From Solirhodobacter olei (GTDB lineage: Bacteria; Pseudomonadota; Alphaproteobacteria; Rhodobacterales; Rhodobacteraceae), in contig NZ_RRYH01000013.1 in assembly GCF_004010155.1 (NCBI RefSeq), positions 124,001-188,000 of the forward strand: DNA of 64,000 nt. Direction: 5' to 3'. The position numbers and the translations under genes were made by a program. This document shows positions 9,079 to 17,545 of this stretch, piece by piece (within the stretch, counting starts at the first letter, position 1; each line of letters opens with the position of its first letter). Below the pieces are notes generated by a model. It saw only the letters and a list, made by a program, of their open reading frames with translations, was not told the origin of the DNA and searched no databases.

Positions 9079-9711
9079 CTATCGCGTGGCCTGAATATCA
9101 AGCAATGCCCGGAACAAGCCGATATGCTGTTCTGCCATCGCTAGTCGTTCCTGAGGCGTATAATCGTCCCAATGGGCGACGATCCAACGGTCGAGAGCCT
9201 CGCCTAGGGCCATTGCGCTGTCGATCAGCAGCGAGTCGGGTAAATCTGTGCGCACTACGCCCAGCTCCTGCCCTCGAGCGAGGATTAGCCCGACCCAGTG
9301 CCGCGCGGCTTGAAAAAGACGGCCGGTGGGTGCCGACTTCTTGGGATCCCCACGCAGTCGATAGAACATCCGTCCCATCTTCACATACCAGGTGCTCTTG
9401 TTCATCAGCCGAACCGAGCGGCGGTAGAGCGCCTCCATCTCTCCCCAGTAGGTATTGGCGGTCAGCGCCTCTGGGTCGAAGCCCCCGATCTCCTTCATAA
9501 GAAAGCCGACAGAGCGCTCGACCAATGTGGTGAACAGGTCCGCCTTGTCGTCGAAGTAGTAGTAGAGCGAGCTCTTGCTCATGCCCGAGCGTTCGAGAAT
9601 GTGGTTGAGCGAAGCCCCCTCATAGCCCTTTTCACCGAATTCCTCGGCGGCGTTGTCGAACAGTCGCTGCTGACGCGCTGGGTCGAGTTTGTCGAAACGA
9701 GGGCGGCTCAT
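9079..9711 (-). CDS. TetR-family transcriptional regulator
   Basis: 210 aa starting at the ATG encoding MSRPRF; the longer frame adds 21 residues without family character. The N-terminal TetR domain is clear: FDNAAEEFGEKGYEGASL then a helix-turn-helix reading ILERSGMSKSSLYYYF with KADLF (about residues 18-60). The C-terminal ligand domain is poorly conserved, as usual. It is divergent from the LolA-like/ABC cluster, with a 22-bp dyad (9751-9772) between them, so it probably represses that cluster until a lipid-like or toxic ligand binds (inference). Confidence 0.93.
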   Translation of the reverse strand: MSRPRFDKLDPARQQRLFDNAAEEFGEKGYEGASLNHILERSGMSKSSLYYYFDDKADLFTTLVERSVGFLMKEIGGFDPEALTANTYWGEMEALYRRSVRLMNKSTWYVKMGRMFYRLRGDPKKSAPTGRLFQAARHWVGLILARGQELGVVRTDLPDSLLIDSAMALGEALDRWIVAHWDDYTPQERLAMAEQHIGLFRALLDIQATR

Positions 9712-9750
9712 GGGTTGACATGTAGCATCTGGGGGGCGTATCGACCAGAG

Positions 9751-9772
9751 GTGTGAACCGGGTGGTCCACAC
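9751..9772. promoter_or_regulatory. Candidate TetR operator, imperfect 22-bp dyad
   Basis: GTGTG-n-ACC-n4-GGT-n-CACAC symmetry in the 141-bp divergent region between the TetR gene and the LolA-like gene. The position and length suit a TetR dimer; assignment to this regulator is inference. Confidence 0.5.
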
Positions 9773-9852
9773 ATTCGCGCTGATGGTGCTGCACGTTCCG
9801 GACACCGAGGTCCAAGCGGCGGCTGGGGTGCGCAAAGCGAGGAGGGCAGCGA

Positions 9853-10623
9853 TTGAAACGGCTCATCGCGAGGACTGTGGCGGCGGTGGTTGTGGGAGCG
9901 GCGACGCTGGCCGCGAGCGCCGGGGCCGGAGCGGCGGCGGACGCGACCTCACTCTTGCGGGCCGCGTTCGACAACTGGCGGGCCAACTCATCAGAATCCA
10001 CGGTGACGATGACGATCCACCGGCAAAGCTGGGAACGCCACCTAACGATGAGGGGCTGGACCCAGGGGCATGACAAGGCGCTCGTACGCTTCACCGCCCC
10101 CGCCAAGGATGCGGGTAACGCTACGCTGAAACTGGGTCCTATGACGTTAATCTACAATCCTAAGCTCAATCAGGTGATCAAACTGCCTGCCTCGATGCTG
10201 GCGCAATCGTGGATGGGGTCGGATTTCTCCTACAACGACCTGTCGAAGGCCGAGGACATCTTGACCGAATACAGCCACAAGATCGTCGGCACGGGTCGTG
10301 CCGGCGGCCACACTGTCTATAGCATCGAAGCGCTGCCGAAACCTGGTGCGCCGGTGGTCTGGGGCAAGCAGCAGGTCAAGGTGCGCGACGACGGCATTTT
10401 GTTGCAGGAGACCTTCTTCGACCAGGATATGCAGGTCGTACGCCAGATGACCACCGACAGGGTGGGCCGCATTGGGGGGCGCGACTACCCGGTGGTGGTG
10501 ACGATGCGACCGGCAAACAAGAAGGAGCGCTGGACTCGGCTGGACACGACCGCGGCGCAGTTCAATGTTCCCATTCCCGCCTATGTCTTCACCCGCTCCA
10601 ACCTTCAGAACCCGCGTAACTGA
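9853..10623 (+). CDS. Outer-membrane lipoprotein-sorting protein (LolA-like, PF17131 type)
   Basis: 256 aa from a TTG start preceded by GGAGGG at suitable distance. Signal peptide: basic MKRLIAR, then an Ala/Gly-rich core ending near residue 28. The mature protein carries the hallmarks of the PF17131 group: TMTIHR, the MRGWTQGHDKALVRFTAPA segment, NATLKLG, a KLP-SML-SWMGSDFS-DL run and FFDQDM. This is a LolA/LolB-like half-barrel that can carry a lipid or acyl chain across the periplasm. It is first in a five-gene operon whose next ORF begins 1 base after its stop, so it likely shuttles the cargo of the ABC exporter to or from the outer membrane. Confidence 0.88.
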   Translation: MKRLIARTVAAVVVGAATLAASAGAGAAADATSLLRAAFDNWRANSSESTVTMTIHRQSWERHLTMRGWTQGHDKALVRFTAPAKDAGNATLKLGPMTLIYNPKLNQVIKLPASMLAQSWMGSDFSYNDLSKAEDILTEYSHKIVGTGRAGGHTVYSIEALPKPGAPVVWGKQQVKVRDDGILLQETFFDQDMQVVRQMTTDRVGRIGGRDYPVVVTMRPANKKERWTRLDTTAAQFNVPIPAYVFTRSNLQNPRN

Positions 10624-10624
10624 G

Positions 10625-11845
10625 ATGCTGTTCGAGATGGCATGGCGGAACCTGTGGCGGCAACCGATGCGCACGGCGCTGAGCTTGCTGACTATGGCGC
10701 TCGCCGCCGCCCTGCTGGTCTTCATGCTTTCGTTCCAGCTGGGTGTCTACGATACGATGAAGTCGAATGCGCTGCGCATCTTCGACGGCTTCGCCCGTCT
10801 CCAGCCGCCGGGATATGCGGACGATCCGGACATCCGCAGGACCATCACAGACCCGGAGGCACTGGCGGCGAAGGCCGAGCAGATGAAGGGTGTCACCGCC
10901 GCCGCGCCGCGCGCGACCTCCTATGTCATTCTCTCCAATGGAGAGCGCAGCTATGGTGCCGCCATTGTCGGCGTTTCGCCAGCGCGGGAGCGGCAGGTCT
11001 CGACCCTGGCGTCGACGGTGCATGAAGGCCGATACCTGAAGCCCGGCGATACCGATGTCGTGGTGCTGGGCGACGCGCTCGCCCGCAACCTCAAGCTCAA
11101 GCTCGGCGACAAGGTCACGCTGCTGGGCTCGGCCCTCGACGGCACCATTGCCGTCGACAGCCTGAGGCTGGTCGGCCTCTTCCACACCGGGATTGGCGAT
11201 CTCGACCGGCAAGTTGCTGAGATGCCGCTGCGCCGGTTCCAGCAAGGTTTTGCCATGGGTAATACCGCCAACACTATCGCGCTAGTCGGTCCCAGCCTTG
11301 GCGCAGTTAACGATGCCTTGCCGCGGCTCGACCGGCTGGCAAAGGCAAACAAGTTGACGATAGAGGACTGGGGTGGCCTGCAACCCGGGCTGAAACAGGC
11401 GATCACCCTCGACTTCTCGACCTCGATGCTATGGTACGTCAGCCTTGTCGTTGTCGTCGTCTTCATCATCCTCAACACACTTCTGATGTCGGTGCTGGAA
11501 CGCACACGCGAGTTCGGCATGCTGATGGCAATCGGCATGCGCGCTTCGCTGGTCGGGCGCATGCTGTGGCTTGAACTGATCCTGCTGGCGCTGATCGGCA
11601 CTGTCGCCGGCGTTGTCCTCGGTGGCGGGCTGGCGCTGTGGTATGGCCATGCCGGCATCGCGGTTGGCGCCTTCGAGGGGCTGATGGCGCAATGGGGCTT
11701 GCCCGGGCGGCTCTACCCGTCTCTCAGCGCGACCTCGGCACTGGTCGGACCCGCCGTCATCGTGGTCTCGGTGGCCGTGGCCGGTCTGATCCCGATGCGG
11801 CGTATCCGCAGGCTGGACCCGGTGAAGGCGATGAGGGCGGCGTGA
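10625..11845 (+). CDS. ABC transporter permease, FtsX/LolE/MacB type (first of two)
   Basis: 406 aa from the ATG just after the LolA-like gene's stop. The first membrane helix (about residues 20-42) follows the typical MAWRNLWRQPMRTALSLLTMAL start, then a large periplasmic domain (about 45-270) and three C-terminal membrane helices; the C-terminus reads PMRRIRRLDPVKAMRA, as in FtsX-fold permeases. Such permeases work as mechanotransmission extractors of lipoproteins or lipids from the inner membrane outer leaflet. Its stop overlaps the second permease start (TGATG). Confidence 0.9.
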   Translation: MLFEMAWRNLWRQPMRTALSLLTMALAAALLVFMLSFQLGVYDTMKSNALRIFDGFARLQPPGYADDPDIRRTITDPEALAAKAEQMKGVTAAAPRATSYVILSNGERSYGAAIVGVSPARERQVSTLASTVHEGRYLKPGDTDVVVLGDALARNLKLKLGDKVTLLGSALDGTIAVDSLRLVGLFHTGIGDLDRQVAEMPLRRFQQGFAMGNTANTIALVGPSLGAVNDALPRLDRLAKANKLTIEDWGGLQPGLKQAITLDFSTSMLWYVSLVVVVVFIILNTLLMSVLERTREFGMLMAIGMRASLVGRMLWLELILLALIGTVAGVVLGGGLALWYGHAGIAVGAFEGLMAQWGLPGRLYPSLSATSALVGPAVIVVSVAVAGLIPMRRIRRLDPVKAMRAA

Positions 11846-13071
11846 TGGAAACCTTCAAGCTCATTGTTCCGCTGGCCTGGCGCAGCCTGTGGCGCAACCC
11901 GCGCCGAACGGCGATCACGCTCGTCGTCGTCGCGGTGGGGCTCTACTCGATCCTCGTTTTTGCGGCGCTGCTCGACGCCTGGGCGCAGTCGAGCCGCGAC
12001 GCACAGTTAAACCTTCTGACCGGCAGCGGCCAAATTCACGCCAAGGGCTATCTAGACGATCCGGTGGTTGACAGACGGATGCCGCCGCCAGGCGCCAAGC
12101 TGCGCGCTGCGCTCGACGTCCCACAGGTCCGGGAATGGGTTGAGCGAGTGCGTGTTCCCGCGGTGGTCCAGAGCGAGTACAAGACCCTGCCGCTAACCTT
12201 ACTGGGGGTGAAGCCACAGGCAGAACGGGCTATTTCGTTCTTGCCCAGTCAGATCGCCGAGGGCAGCTATCTAATCGGAAATGCCGATCCCGGCATTGTG
12301 CTGGGCCGCCACCTCGCGCAACGGCTGAAGACCCGGGTCGGCAAGCGGGTCATCTTGATGGCGCAGAATGCGGATGGCAGCCTTGCCCAGCGGGCTTTCC
12401 AGGTAAAGGGATTATTCGCCAGTAACCAGACGGCCGAGGACAGCTACGCTTTCACCGGCATCGAGACGGCGCAGAAGATGCTGGGCATCGGCAACGGGAT
12501 TTCCGAAATCAGCTTCCGTCTTGCCAGCGGCGCCGCGCTGGCGCCCGAGATAGCCCGGCTGCGCGCCGCCGCGGCAGGGCTGGATGTCAAACCTTGGAAA
12601 CTACTTGCGCCGCTGGCCGCCGCCGTCGACAGCTTCATGACCGCCTTCGTCTATATCTGGCTTTGGGTGATGTTTGTCTTCATGGCGATAGGCATCGTCA
12701 ATACCCAGTTGATGGCCGTGTTCGAACGGGTACGCGAGTTCGGCCTGCTCCAGGCACTGGGGATGCGGCCGAGTCTGATCCTGGCGCAGGTGCTGCTGGA
12801 ATCGGCGCTCCTGATCGGTGTAGGTGTGGTTTTCGGCATGATCGCGTCTGGGGCCACAATCTTCGCCCTGCGGGGCGGAGTCGACCTCGGTTTCCTTGCC
12901 CGCGGGGCAGAATTCATTGGCGCCGGCCATGTCCTTTATCCCCATCTCGCTCTGTCCGAATTCTTCGAAATGTCGTTCCTCGTCTGGGTCCTAGGCGTCG
13001 TCATCGCTCTGTGGCCTGCACGCAAGGCTGCCCATTCCAGACCCGTGGAGGCTATGAGCCATGCAACCTGA
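11845..13071 (+). CDS. ABC transporter permease, FtsX/LolE/MacB type (second of two)
   Basis: 408 aa. It has the same architecture as the preceding permease: N-terminal helix after WRSLWRNPRRTAITLVVVAV, a periplasmic domain with an NQTAEDSYAFTGIETAQ segment, three C-terminal helices, and a C-terminal PARKAAHSRPVEAMSH tail. The two permeases are clearly diverged, so they probably form a heterodimer comparable to LolC-LolE. Overlaps: 1 base with the upstream gene, 11 bases with the ATPase gene downstream. Confidence 0.9.
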   Translation: METFKLIVPLAWRSLWRNPRRTAITLVVVAVGLYSILVFAALLDAWAQSSRDAQLNLLTGSGQIHAKGYLDDPVVDRRMPPPGAKLRAALDVPQVREWVERVRVPAVVQSEYKTLPLTLLGVKPQAERAISFLPSQIAEGSYLIGNADPGIVLGRHLAQRLKTRVGKRVILMAQNADGSLAQRAFQVKGLFASNQTAEDSYAFTGIETAQKMLGIGNGISEISFRLASGAALAPEIARLRAAAAGLDVKPWKLLAPLAAAVDSFMTAFVYIWLWVMFVFMAIGIVNTQLMAVFERVREFGLLQALGMRPSLILAQVLLESALLIGVGVVFGMIASGATIFALRGGVDLGFLARGAEFIGAGHVLYPHLALSEFFEMSFLVWVLGVVIALWPARKAAHSRPVEAMSHAT

Positions 13072-13789
13072 TACCTCCGATGCCCATGCGATTGTCACCT
13101 GTCGCGGCGTGTCGAAGATCTACGCCCACGGCGCGGTCGAGGTCCGGGCGGTCGACGGCCTCGACCTCGACGTCGCGGCGGGCGACTTCGCCGCGCTCTC
13201 GGGCCCATCCGGGTCCGGCAAGACGACGCTTTTGAACATGATCGGCGGGCTCGACCGGCCCACCTCGGGCACGGTAACGGTGGATGGCGAGGATCTGAGT
13301 GGCCTCAGCGCTGCGCATCTAGCCGAGCTCAGGCTGCACAAGATCGGTTTCGTCTTCCAGGCCTACAACCTGATCCCAGTGCTCTCGGCGCTGGAGAATA
13401 TTGAGTTCGTTCTGCAGCTTCTCGGCATAGATGCGAAGGAACGCCACGACCGCGCCGCCGCAGCGCTTGCCGATGTCGGGCTGACGGGGATGGAGGAGCG
13501 CCGTCCCTCGCACCTTTCAGGCGGGCAGCAACAGCGCGTCGCGGTCGCCCGGGCGTTGGTGGCACGGCCAGCGATCGTGCTGGCCGATGAGCCAACCGCC
13601 AACCTCGACAGCAAGAGCGCCGACGATCTGGTAAGCCTGATGGCCGAGCTCAATGCCCGCTCGGGCACCACCTTCCTGATCGGCACTCATGATGCCCGGG
13701 TCATCGCACGCGCGCGGCGTCATATCGAGATGATCGATGGCAAGATCACCTCCGACACGACGGGCGACCTGGCCGATGTCGTGCAATAG
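13061..13789 (+). CDS. ABC transporter ATP-binding protein (LolD/MacB type)
   Basis: 242 aa. Walker A GPSGSGKTT is at about residues 48-56, Q-loop in FQAYNLIPVLSALENIEF, the [15 protein letters not shown] signature at about 147-161 and Walker B IVLADEPTANLD following. This is the ATPase subunit of the LolD/MacB (type VII) family and drives the two FtsX-type permeases. Its 3' end overlaps the beta-barrel gene by 14 bases. Confidence 0.94.
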   Translation: MQPDTSDAHAIVTCRGVSKIYAHGAVEVRAVDGLDLDVAAGDFAALSGPSGSGKTTLLNMIGGLDRPTSGTVTVDGEDLSGLSAAHLAELRLHKIGFVFQAYNLIPVLSALENIEFVLQLLGIDAKERHDRAAAALADVGLTGMEERRPSHLSGGQQQRVAVARALVARPAIVLADEPTANLDSKSADDLVSLMAELNARSGTTFLIGTHDARVIARARRHIEMIDGKITSDTTGDLADVVQ

Positions 13790-15026
13790 TCTCGCCACCA
13801 TTGCACTGAGCCTCGCCATTGGCCTCGGTCTGACGGTCCCCGTCCGGGCGGACAATGCCCTGCACGGACGTTTCGAAGTCACCGGGATCGGCGCGACATC
13901 AAAGGCCGACAGCGTGGACGCCTTCCTGGGCGCGCGTTCCCGCGCTGGCCTTAGCGGCGATCTCCGGCTGACCTGGGAGCCGCATTGGGGCCAATGGGAT
14001 TTCAGTCTGCATTACGTTCTGCGCGGCGCATCCGGCCGGGACGTCGCGCTGTCGCGCAGCAAAACGGCATTGCTGCCCGCGCGCCCGCCTGCAACATTGT
14101 TCGACCTCAGCAACACGATCACCGACAGCGGCAACCGCCAGCTTACACAACGTATCGACCGGTTGTCGCTGGGCTATTCGACGCCCCATTTTGTGTTCCG
14201 TATCGGCCGTCAAGCGTTGACCTGGGGTGCTGGTCAGGTGTTCCACCCGATGGATCTCGTAGATCCTTTCGCCCCCAATGCCGTAGATACTGAGTACAAG
14301 CCCGGCGTCGAGATGATCTATACGCAGATCCTGTTCGACGATGGCTCGGATCTTCAGGCGGTGGCAGCTCCGCGCCGCGCGCTCAAGGGCGGGCCGGTCA
14401 GCGGCAATGCCAGCACCTTCGCGCTGCATTATCACGGCGGCGTCGGCGCACTCGGCCTGTCGCTGCTGGCCGCGCGCGACCGAAGCGACTGGACAGCGGG
14501 GCTGGGCCTGTCCGGTCCAATGGGTGGCGCGACATGGAATGCCGAGATCGTGCCAACGCGCGAAACGGCCGGGGTGACCCGGGTCTCTGGGCTTCTCAAC
14601 ATCAGTGGCGCGGTGACGCTGGCGGGACGCAACGCTACTTACTATGCCGAGTATTACCAAAACGGCTTCGGAGTGCCGGGCAATGGCGCGGCGCTGGACA
14701 GCCTGCCCTCCGACCTCACAGCGCGGCTAACCCGCGGTCAGCTCTTCACCGTCTCACGCAACTATCTGGCCACGGGCCTTTCCTGGGAATGGTCCCCGCT
14801 GCTTACGATTTCGCCCGGCCTTATCGCCAACCTTGACGATGGCAGCTTCTACGTCAGCGCTGAAGGCAAATGGTCGCTCAGCGACAACAGTTCGCTGCTG
14901 ATTGGTCTCCAAGCGCCTGTGGGGCCGCGCGGCACCGAGTTCGGCGGCCTGTCCACCACCGTAGGTGCCGCACTCTATAGTGGCGAACCAACGACCATCT
15001 ACCTCCAGCTTCGGCAATACTTCTAA
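13776..15026 (+). CDS. Outer-membrane beta-barrel protein of the LolA-like/ABC cluster
   Basis: 416 aa from the ATG giving MSCNSLATIALSLAIGLGL, a signal peptide ending at VRA-DN; an in-frame ATG 13 codons earlier would disrupt the signal. The mature protein alternates polar and hydrophobic residues, has many Gly/Tyr/Trp strand ends, a conserved RIGRQALTWGAGQVFHP motif near residue 140, and ends in YLQLRQYF; a terminal Phe is the BAM targeting signal. It resembles the DUF1302/alginate-export type barrels found beside LolA-like proteins. As the last gene of the cluster it probably supplies the outer-membrane end of the export route. The family name is tentative. Confidence 0.75.
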   Translation: MSCNSLATIALSLAIGLGLTVPVRADNALHGRFEVTGIGATSKADSVDAFLGARSRAGLSGDLRLTWEPHWGQWDFSLHYVLRGASGRDVALSRSKTALLPARPPATLFDLSNTITDSGNRQLTQRIDRLSLGYSTPHFVFRIGRQALTWGAGQVFHPMDLVDPFAPNAVDTEYKPGVEMIYTQILFDDGSDLQAVAAPRRALKGGPVSGNASTFALHYHGGVGALGLSLLAARDRSDWTAGLGLSGPMGGATWNAEIVPTRETAGVTRVSGLLNISGAVTLAGRNATYYAEYYQNGFGVPGNGAALDSLPSDLTARLTRGQLFTVSRNYLATGLSWEWSPLLTISPGLIANLDDGSFYVSAEGKWSLSDNSSLLIGLQAPVGPRGTEFGGLSTTVGAALYSGEPTTIYLQLRQYF

Positions 15027-15217
15027 GACCGAACGCGATATCACCGCCTCCCAAGAACTGAATTGGTGCGATCCCACAGTGGCACAGAGATGCCCTCCGG
15101 GCGGCGGCTAAACCATTATCAACGCCTAGCCGTGTACAACTCGATGGCCGTCAAGGCTTCGAACTCCATCCGTGGGTTCGTCGAAGTGAGAGCCGAGCCT
15201 CTCAAGGTGGCCCATCA

Positions 15218-15979
15218 TCATGTAGCAGTGAGTGACGCCAGAACCCTAGAGCAGGCGTCTTGGGTACGACCATCTCGGTCCAGCGAACCGGCCCAGCCGC
15301 TGACTGAGATTGCGGCAATGCGGTTTTGACCAGCGAACGCCCGGCAAGCCTCGATAGTATCGGCGATGCCTGGACCGCCTGGCACAGGGTAGTTATGAGC
15401 CGGTGCCTCAGAGGCGTCGATGACATCGATGTCCAGGTGAAGGTGCACCGGTGCGTTGATCCTTAGAGACGCAAGACCCGCCATTCCGGTCCTGCGAAGG
15501 GCCGAGCTGTCCACGGCAACGCGCTCAAGCGGATCGAGGTCTCGGCCGTCGATCAGCCAGACGCGGTCTTCCGGAAGCGGCCTGAGGCCAACCGCACCGC
15601 ACATCCATTGCGGTCCCCGCCCGACAATCATGGCAAGAGGCATTCCGCCAAGAAACCCCGAGGGGGACGTCTCCGGCGTGTTGAAATCGCCGTGCGCATC
15701 GATCCAGACGAGGACCGGTTCGACACCGGCCCGCCGAAGCCCAGCCAGCACTGGGATCGAGGCACAGCAGTCGCCAGCGATGGAGATGGGTCGATGGCCG
15801 CTTCCTACAGCGTCTTCGGTGAAATCTGCGATAGGGCGGTGAACGCGCGCCATGCTTTGAGGGGAACGGTCTTTGATGGGATGCGGACCATTGATCGCAC
15901 AGCCATCCGGCACCGCGCCGCTTAGAGCAGGTTCCGGCAGGTCGAAAAATTGGGGTGTAAGAAGCCAGAGATCAGTCAT
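15218..15979 (-). CDS. Arginase/agmatinase-family (ureohydrolase fold) enzyme
   Basis: 253 aa. Manganese-site motifs are visible: AGDCCAS (69-74), DAHGDFN (94-100) and HLDIDVID (181-188). The first motif normally reads GGDHS; here the metal-binding His is Cys71. The last motif normally contains an acidic residue near the active site and is replaced by SVSGWAGSLD. It may still bind a binuclear centre but substrate could differ from arginine (guanidino acid, formiminoglutamate or other). It stands alone, convergent with the beta-barrel gene. No regulator nearby. Confidence 0.85.
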   Translation of the reverse strand: MTDLWLLTPQFFDLPEPALSGAVPDGCAINGPHPIKDRSPQSMARVHRPIADFTEDAVGSGHRPISIAGDCCASIPVLAGLRRAGVEPVLVWIDAHGDFNTPETSPSGFLGGMPLAMIVGRGPQWMCGAVGLRPLPEDRVWLIDGRDLDPLERVAVDSSALRRTGMAGLASLRINAPVHLHLDIDVIDASEAPAHNYPVPGGPGIADTIEACRAFAGQNRIAAISVSGWAGSLDRDGRTQDACSRVLASLTAT

Positions 15980-16862
15980 TCAGATATCTTGTCGCTCGGG
16001 TGGGGCCGCTTACCTGACAAGCGGTATCTGTTTGGCCATAGGCTGCGCCACGAGGCTCCGCCCTGTCTGAAACAATAGAAAGATTCGGTACGCCTTTGCA
16101 CGGAGAGATTATCCGTTTTGAGCATCGGGCGACACTGTTGATAAAGGCCGGAAGCCAACCCAGATTGACATACACGGGCCGCGCTGCAAGCTGAATTTAT
16201 GTTCAATCTCCTCGCCCCCACGGTGCCACAGCAGCTGATACGGCGGGTATTTTCGAAAGCCGGAGATCGACTGGGTATGTGGCTCAAGGTGCCGGTGTCA
16301 GAGGCGCTTGGGTTGCAATGGCTCCTTCTGGATCAAGCCCTGGGTGTCGAACGTCCTCAGCCCGATCTTAGATTGGGCCCTGCTGATGGGCCGAAAGTCC
16401 CGGTCCCCCGCGCAAGCAGAATTTGATCCAACTCATTCCGGGCCATGAGTGGTTGGTATTAGATCGACGTCGAGCTTTGGGAGAAGGATGCGACCGTCTC
16501 GGACCTTATTTCCGATCTCTGGATCGTCACACAGGCCGCTTGGGTATTTGTTCCTGTAATGGTCATTTTGTCCCCCTTCGGGCGGGAATAGCCCAACACT
16601 TCGACGGCACGGGAGTTGATTGCAGCGTCGGCACGGTGCAGCGGCACACACAGCCCTTAGGAAGAAATTTAGGTGCAGGTCTCGTTGGTTGGGGTATCGA
16701 TGTGCCTCTTCCCGATCGTTGCGGACGCGGTAGGTCACAACACCACACACTGTACAGGTGTAAGAACTGGGATGTACTACTCATGACCTGGAGCGATGGC
16801 ACCTTGGCCTGCATTGCTGAAGTCTTCTACGGCAATTGCGACAGCTTCTTGGTCTGGGCCAG
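15980..16862. other. 883-base stretch without a recognisable gene
   Basis: Several frames stay open (for example plus strand 16423-16866) but none shows family motifs, a good ribosome-binding site or plausible composition. Base composition is more mixed than in the operons on either side. It may be decayed DNA. Confidence 0.4.
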
Positions 16863-17081
16863 TTAGATGTTCAACCTCAAGCCATCCCTGTTTCTTTCCC
16901 AGATCATCGTATGACACACGCGTTCCACCGGATGCACCAATCCGTCGCGCTGCATACGACGCAATAAGTGAAGCACCCCGGAACGGCTCATACCGACGAG
17001 CTCGCGCAACTCCCCCTGGGTCCTGGGCTTGCGCAGCGCTTCATAGATTGCCCGGCCATGCGTCCCGTGCCGTTCTGGCAT
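16863..17081 (-). CDS. Small winged-helix DNA-binding protein
   Basis: 72 aa with a GAGG box 8 bases before the ATG. The sequence folds well as a helix-turn-helix plus wing: RAIYEALRKPRTQGELRELV, then GMSRSGVLHLLRRMQRDGLV and a beta hairpin ending in MIWERNRDG. It consists of the DNA-binding domain only, with no sensor part. It sits just downstream of a sugar-binding-domain relic on the same strand. A real small regulator or the fragment of a larger one are both possible. Confidence 0.5.
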   Translation of the reverse strand: MPERHGTHGRAIYEALRKPRTQGELRELVGMSRSGVLHLLRRMQRDGLVHPVERVCHTMIWERNRDGLRLNI

Positions 17082-17189
17082 GGATCAAACCTCGAGCGTT
17101 GTGGTTGCTGCAGTCCTAGAATCAGAAACGGCTGAATACAACTCACGAGCGTCACGTTGCCGTCGGCGAGACCCGTTCGAGACTCCGGG

Positions 17190-17541
17190 GTCAACGGGGG
17201 AGACCGCCAGCAGCACGTCGGGGCGCCCCGTTTTCTGGAGCGCCGCAAAGGCCCCTTCCATTGCTCCACCGTCCACGTAGATGCCGCGCAGGTTGGGGTG
17301 CGGAGCTAGGAGAGCAAGGACCGCCCCGTAGGTGAACTGCCGGGTTTCGAGGTTTGCCAGCGTCTCCGGCACGACAAGCTCCGGCGCAGCCTCCCGCATG
17401 TAGGCGCGGAACCCGACCTCTCGCTGTTCGTGCCCGTGCCAGCGGTGACCGCCGACGAAGAGTGCCGCCTTGCCCGGGCCGCGGGCCTTCGAGCTCGCGG
17501 CTGCCTTCTCGGCGGGCCGGACCGCCGCCGCACGGTGACAC
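17190..17541 (-). pseudogene. Relic of a LacI-type / sugar-binding periplasmic-like domain
   Basis: An open minus-strand frame entered from a TAA near 17545 carries about 110 residues that look like the C-terminal lobe of a type 1 periplasmic-binding fold: KAALFVGGHRWHGHEQREVGF, then FTYGAVLALLAPHPNLRGIY, VDGGAMEGAFAAL and TGRPDVLL. The DNA-binding or signal part is missing upstream, and after DVLLAVSPVD similarity ends and the frame runs into unrelated residues. There is no start codon with an RBS at the right place. It is a remnant of a sugar transporter binding protein or a LacI regulator. Confidence 0.6.
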
Positions 17542-17545
17542 CCTT

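Noticed and set aside
15218-15979. Considered calling the arginase-family gene a pseudogene because of the GDC motif
   Set aside because: The frame is intact over the full family length and the other metal motifs are perfect; the Cys variant occurs in some family branches.
16423-16866. 147-codon plus-strand frame in the gene-poor stretch
   Set aside because: I considered a decayed transposase, but neither strand shows DDE, HTH or other motifs, and the start lacks an RBS.
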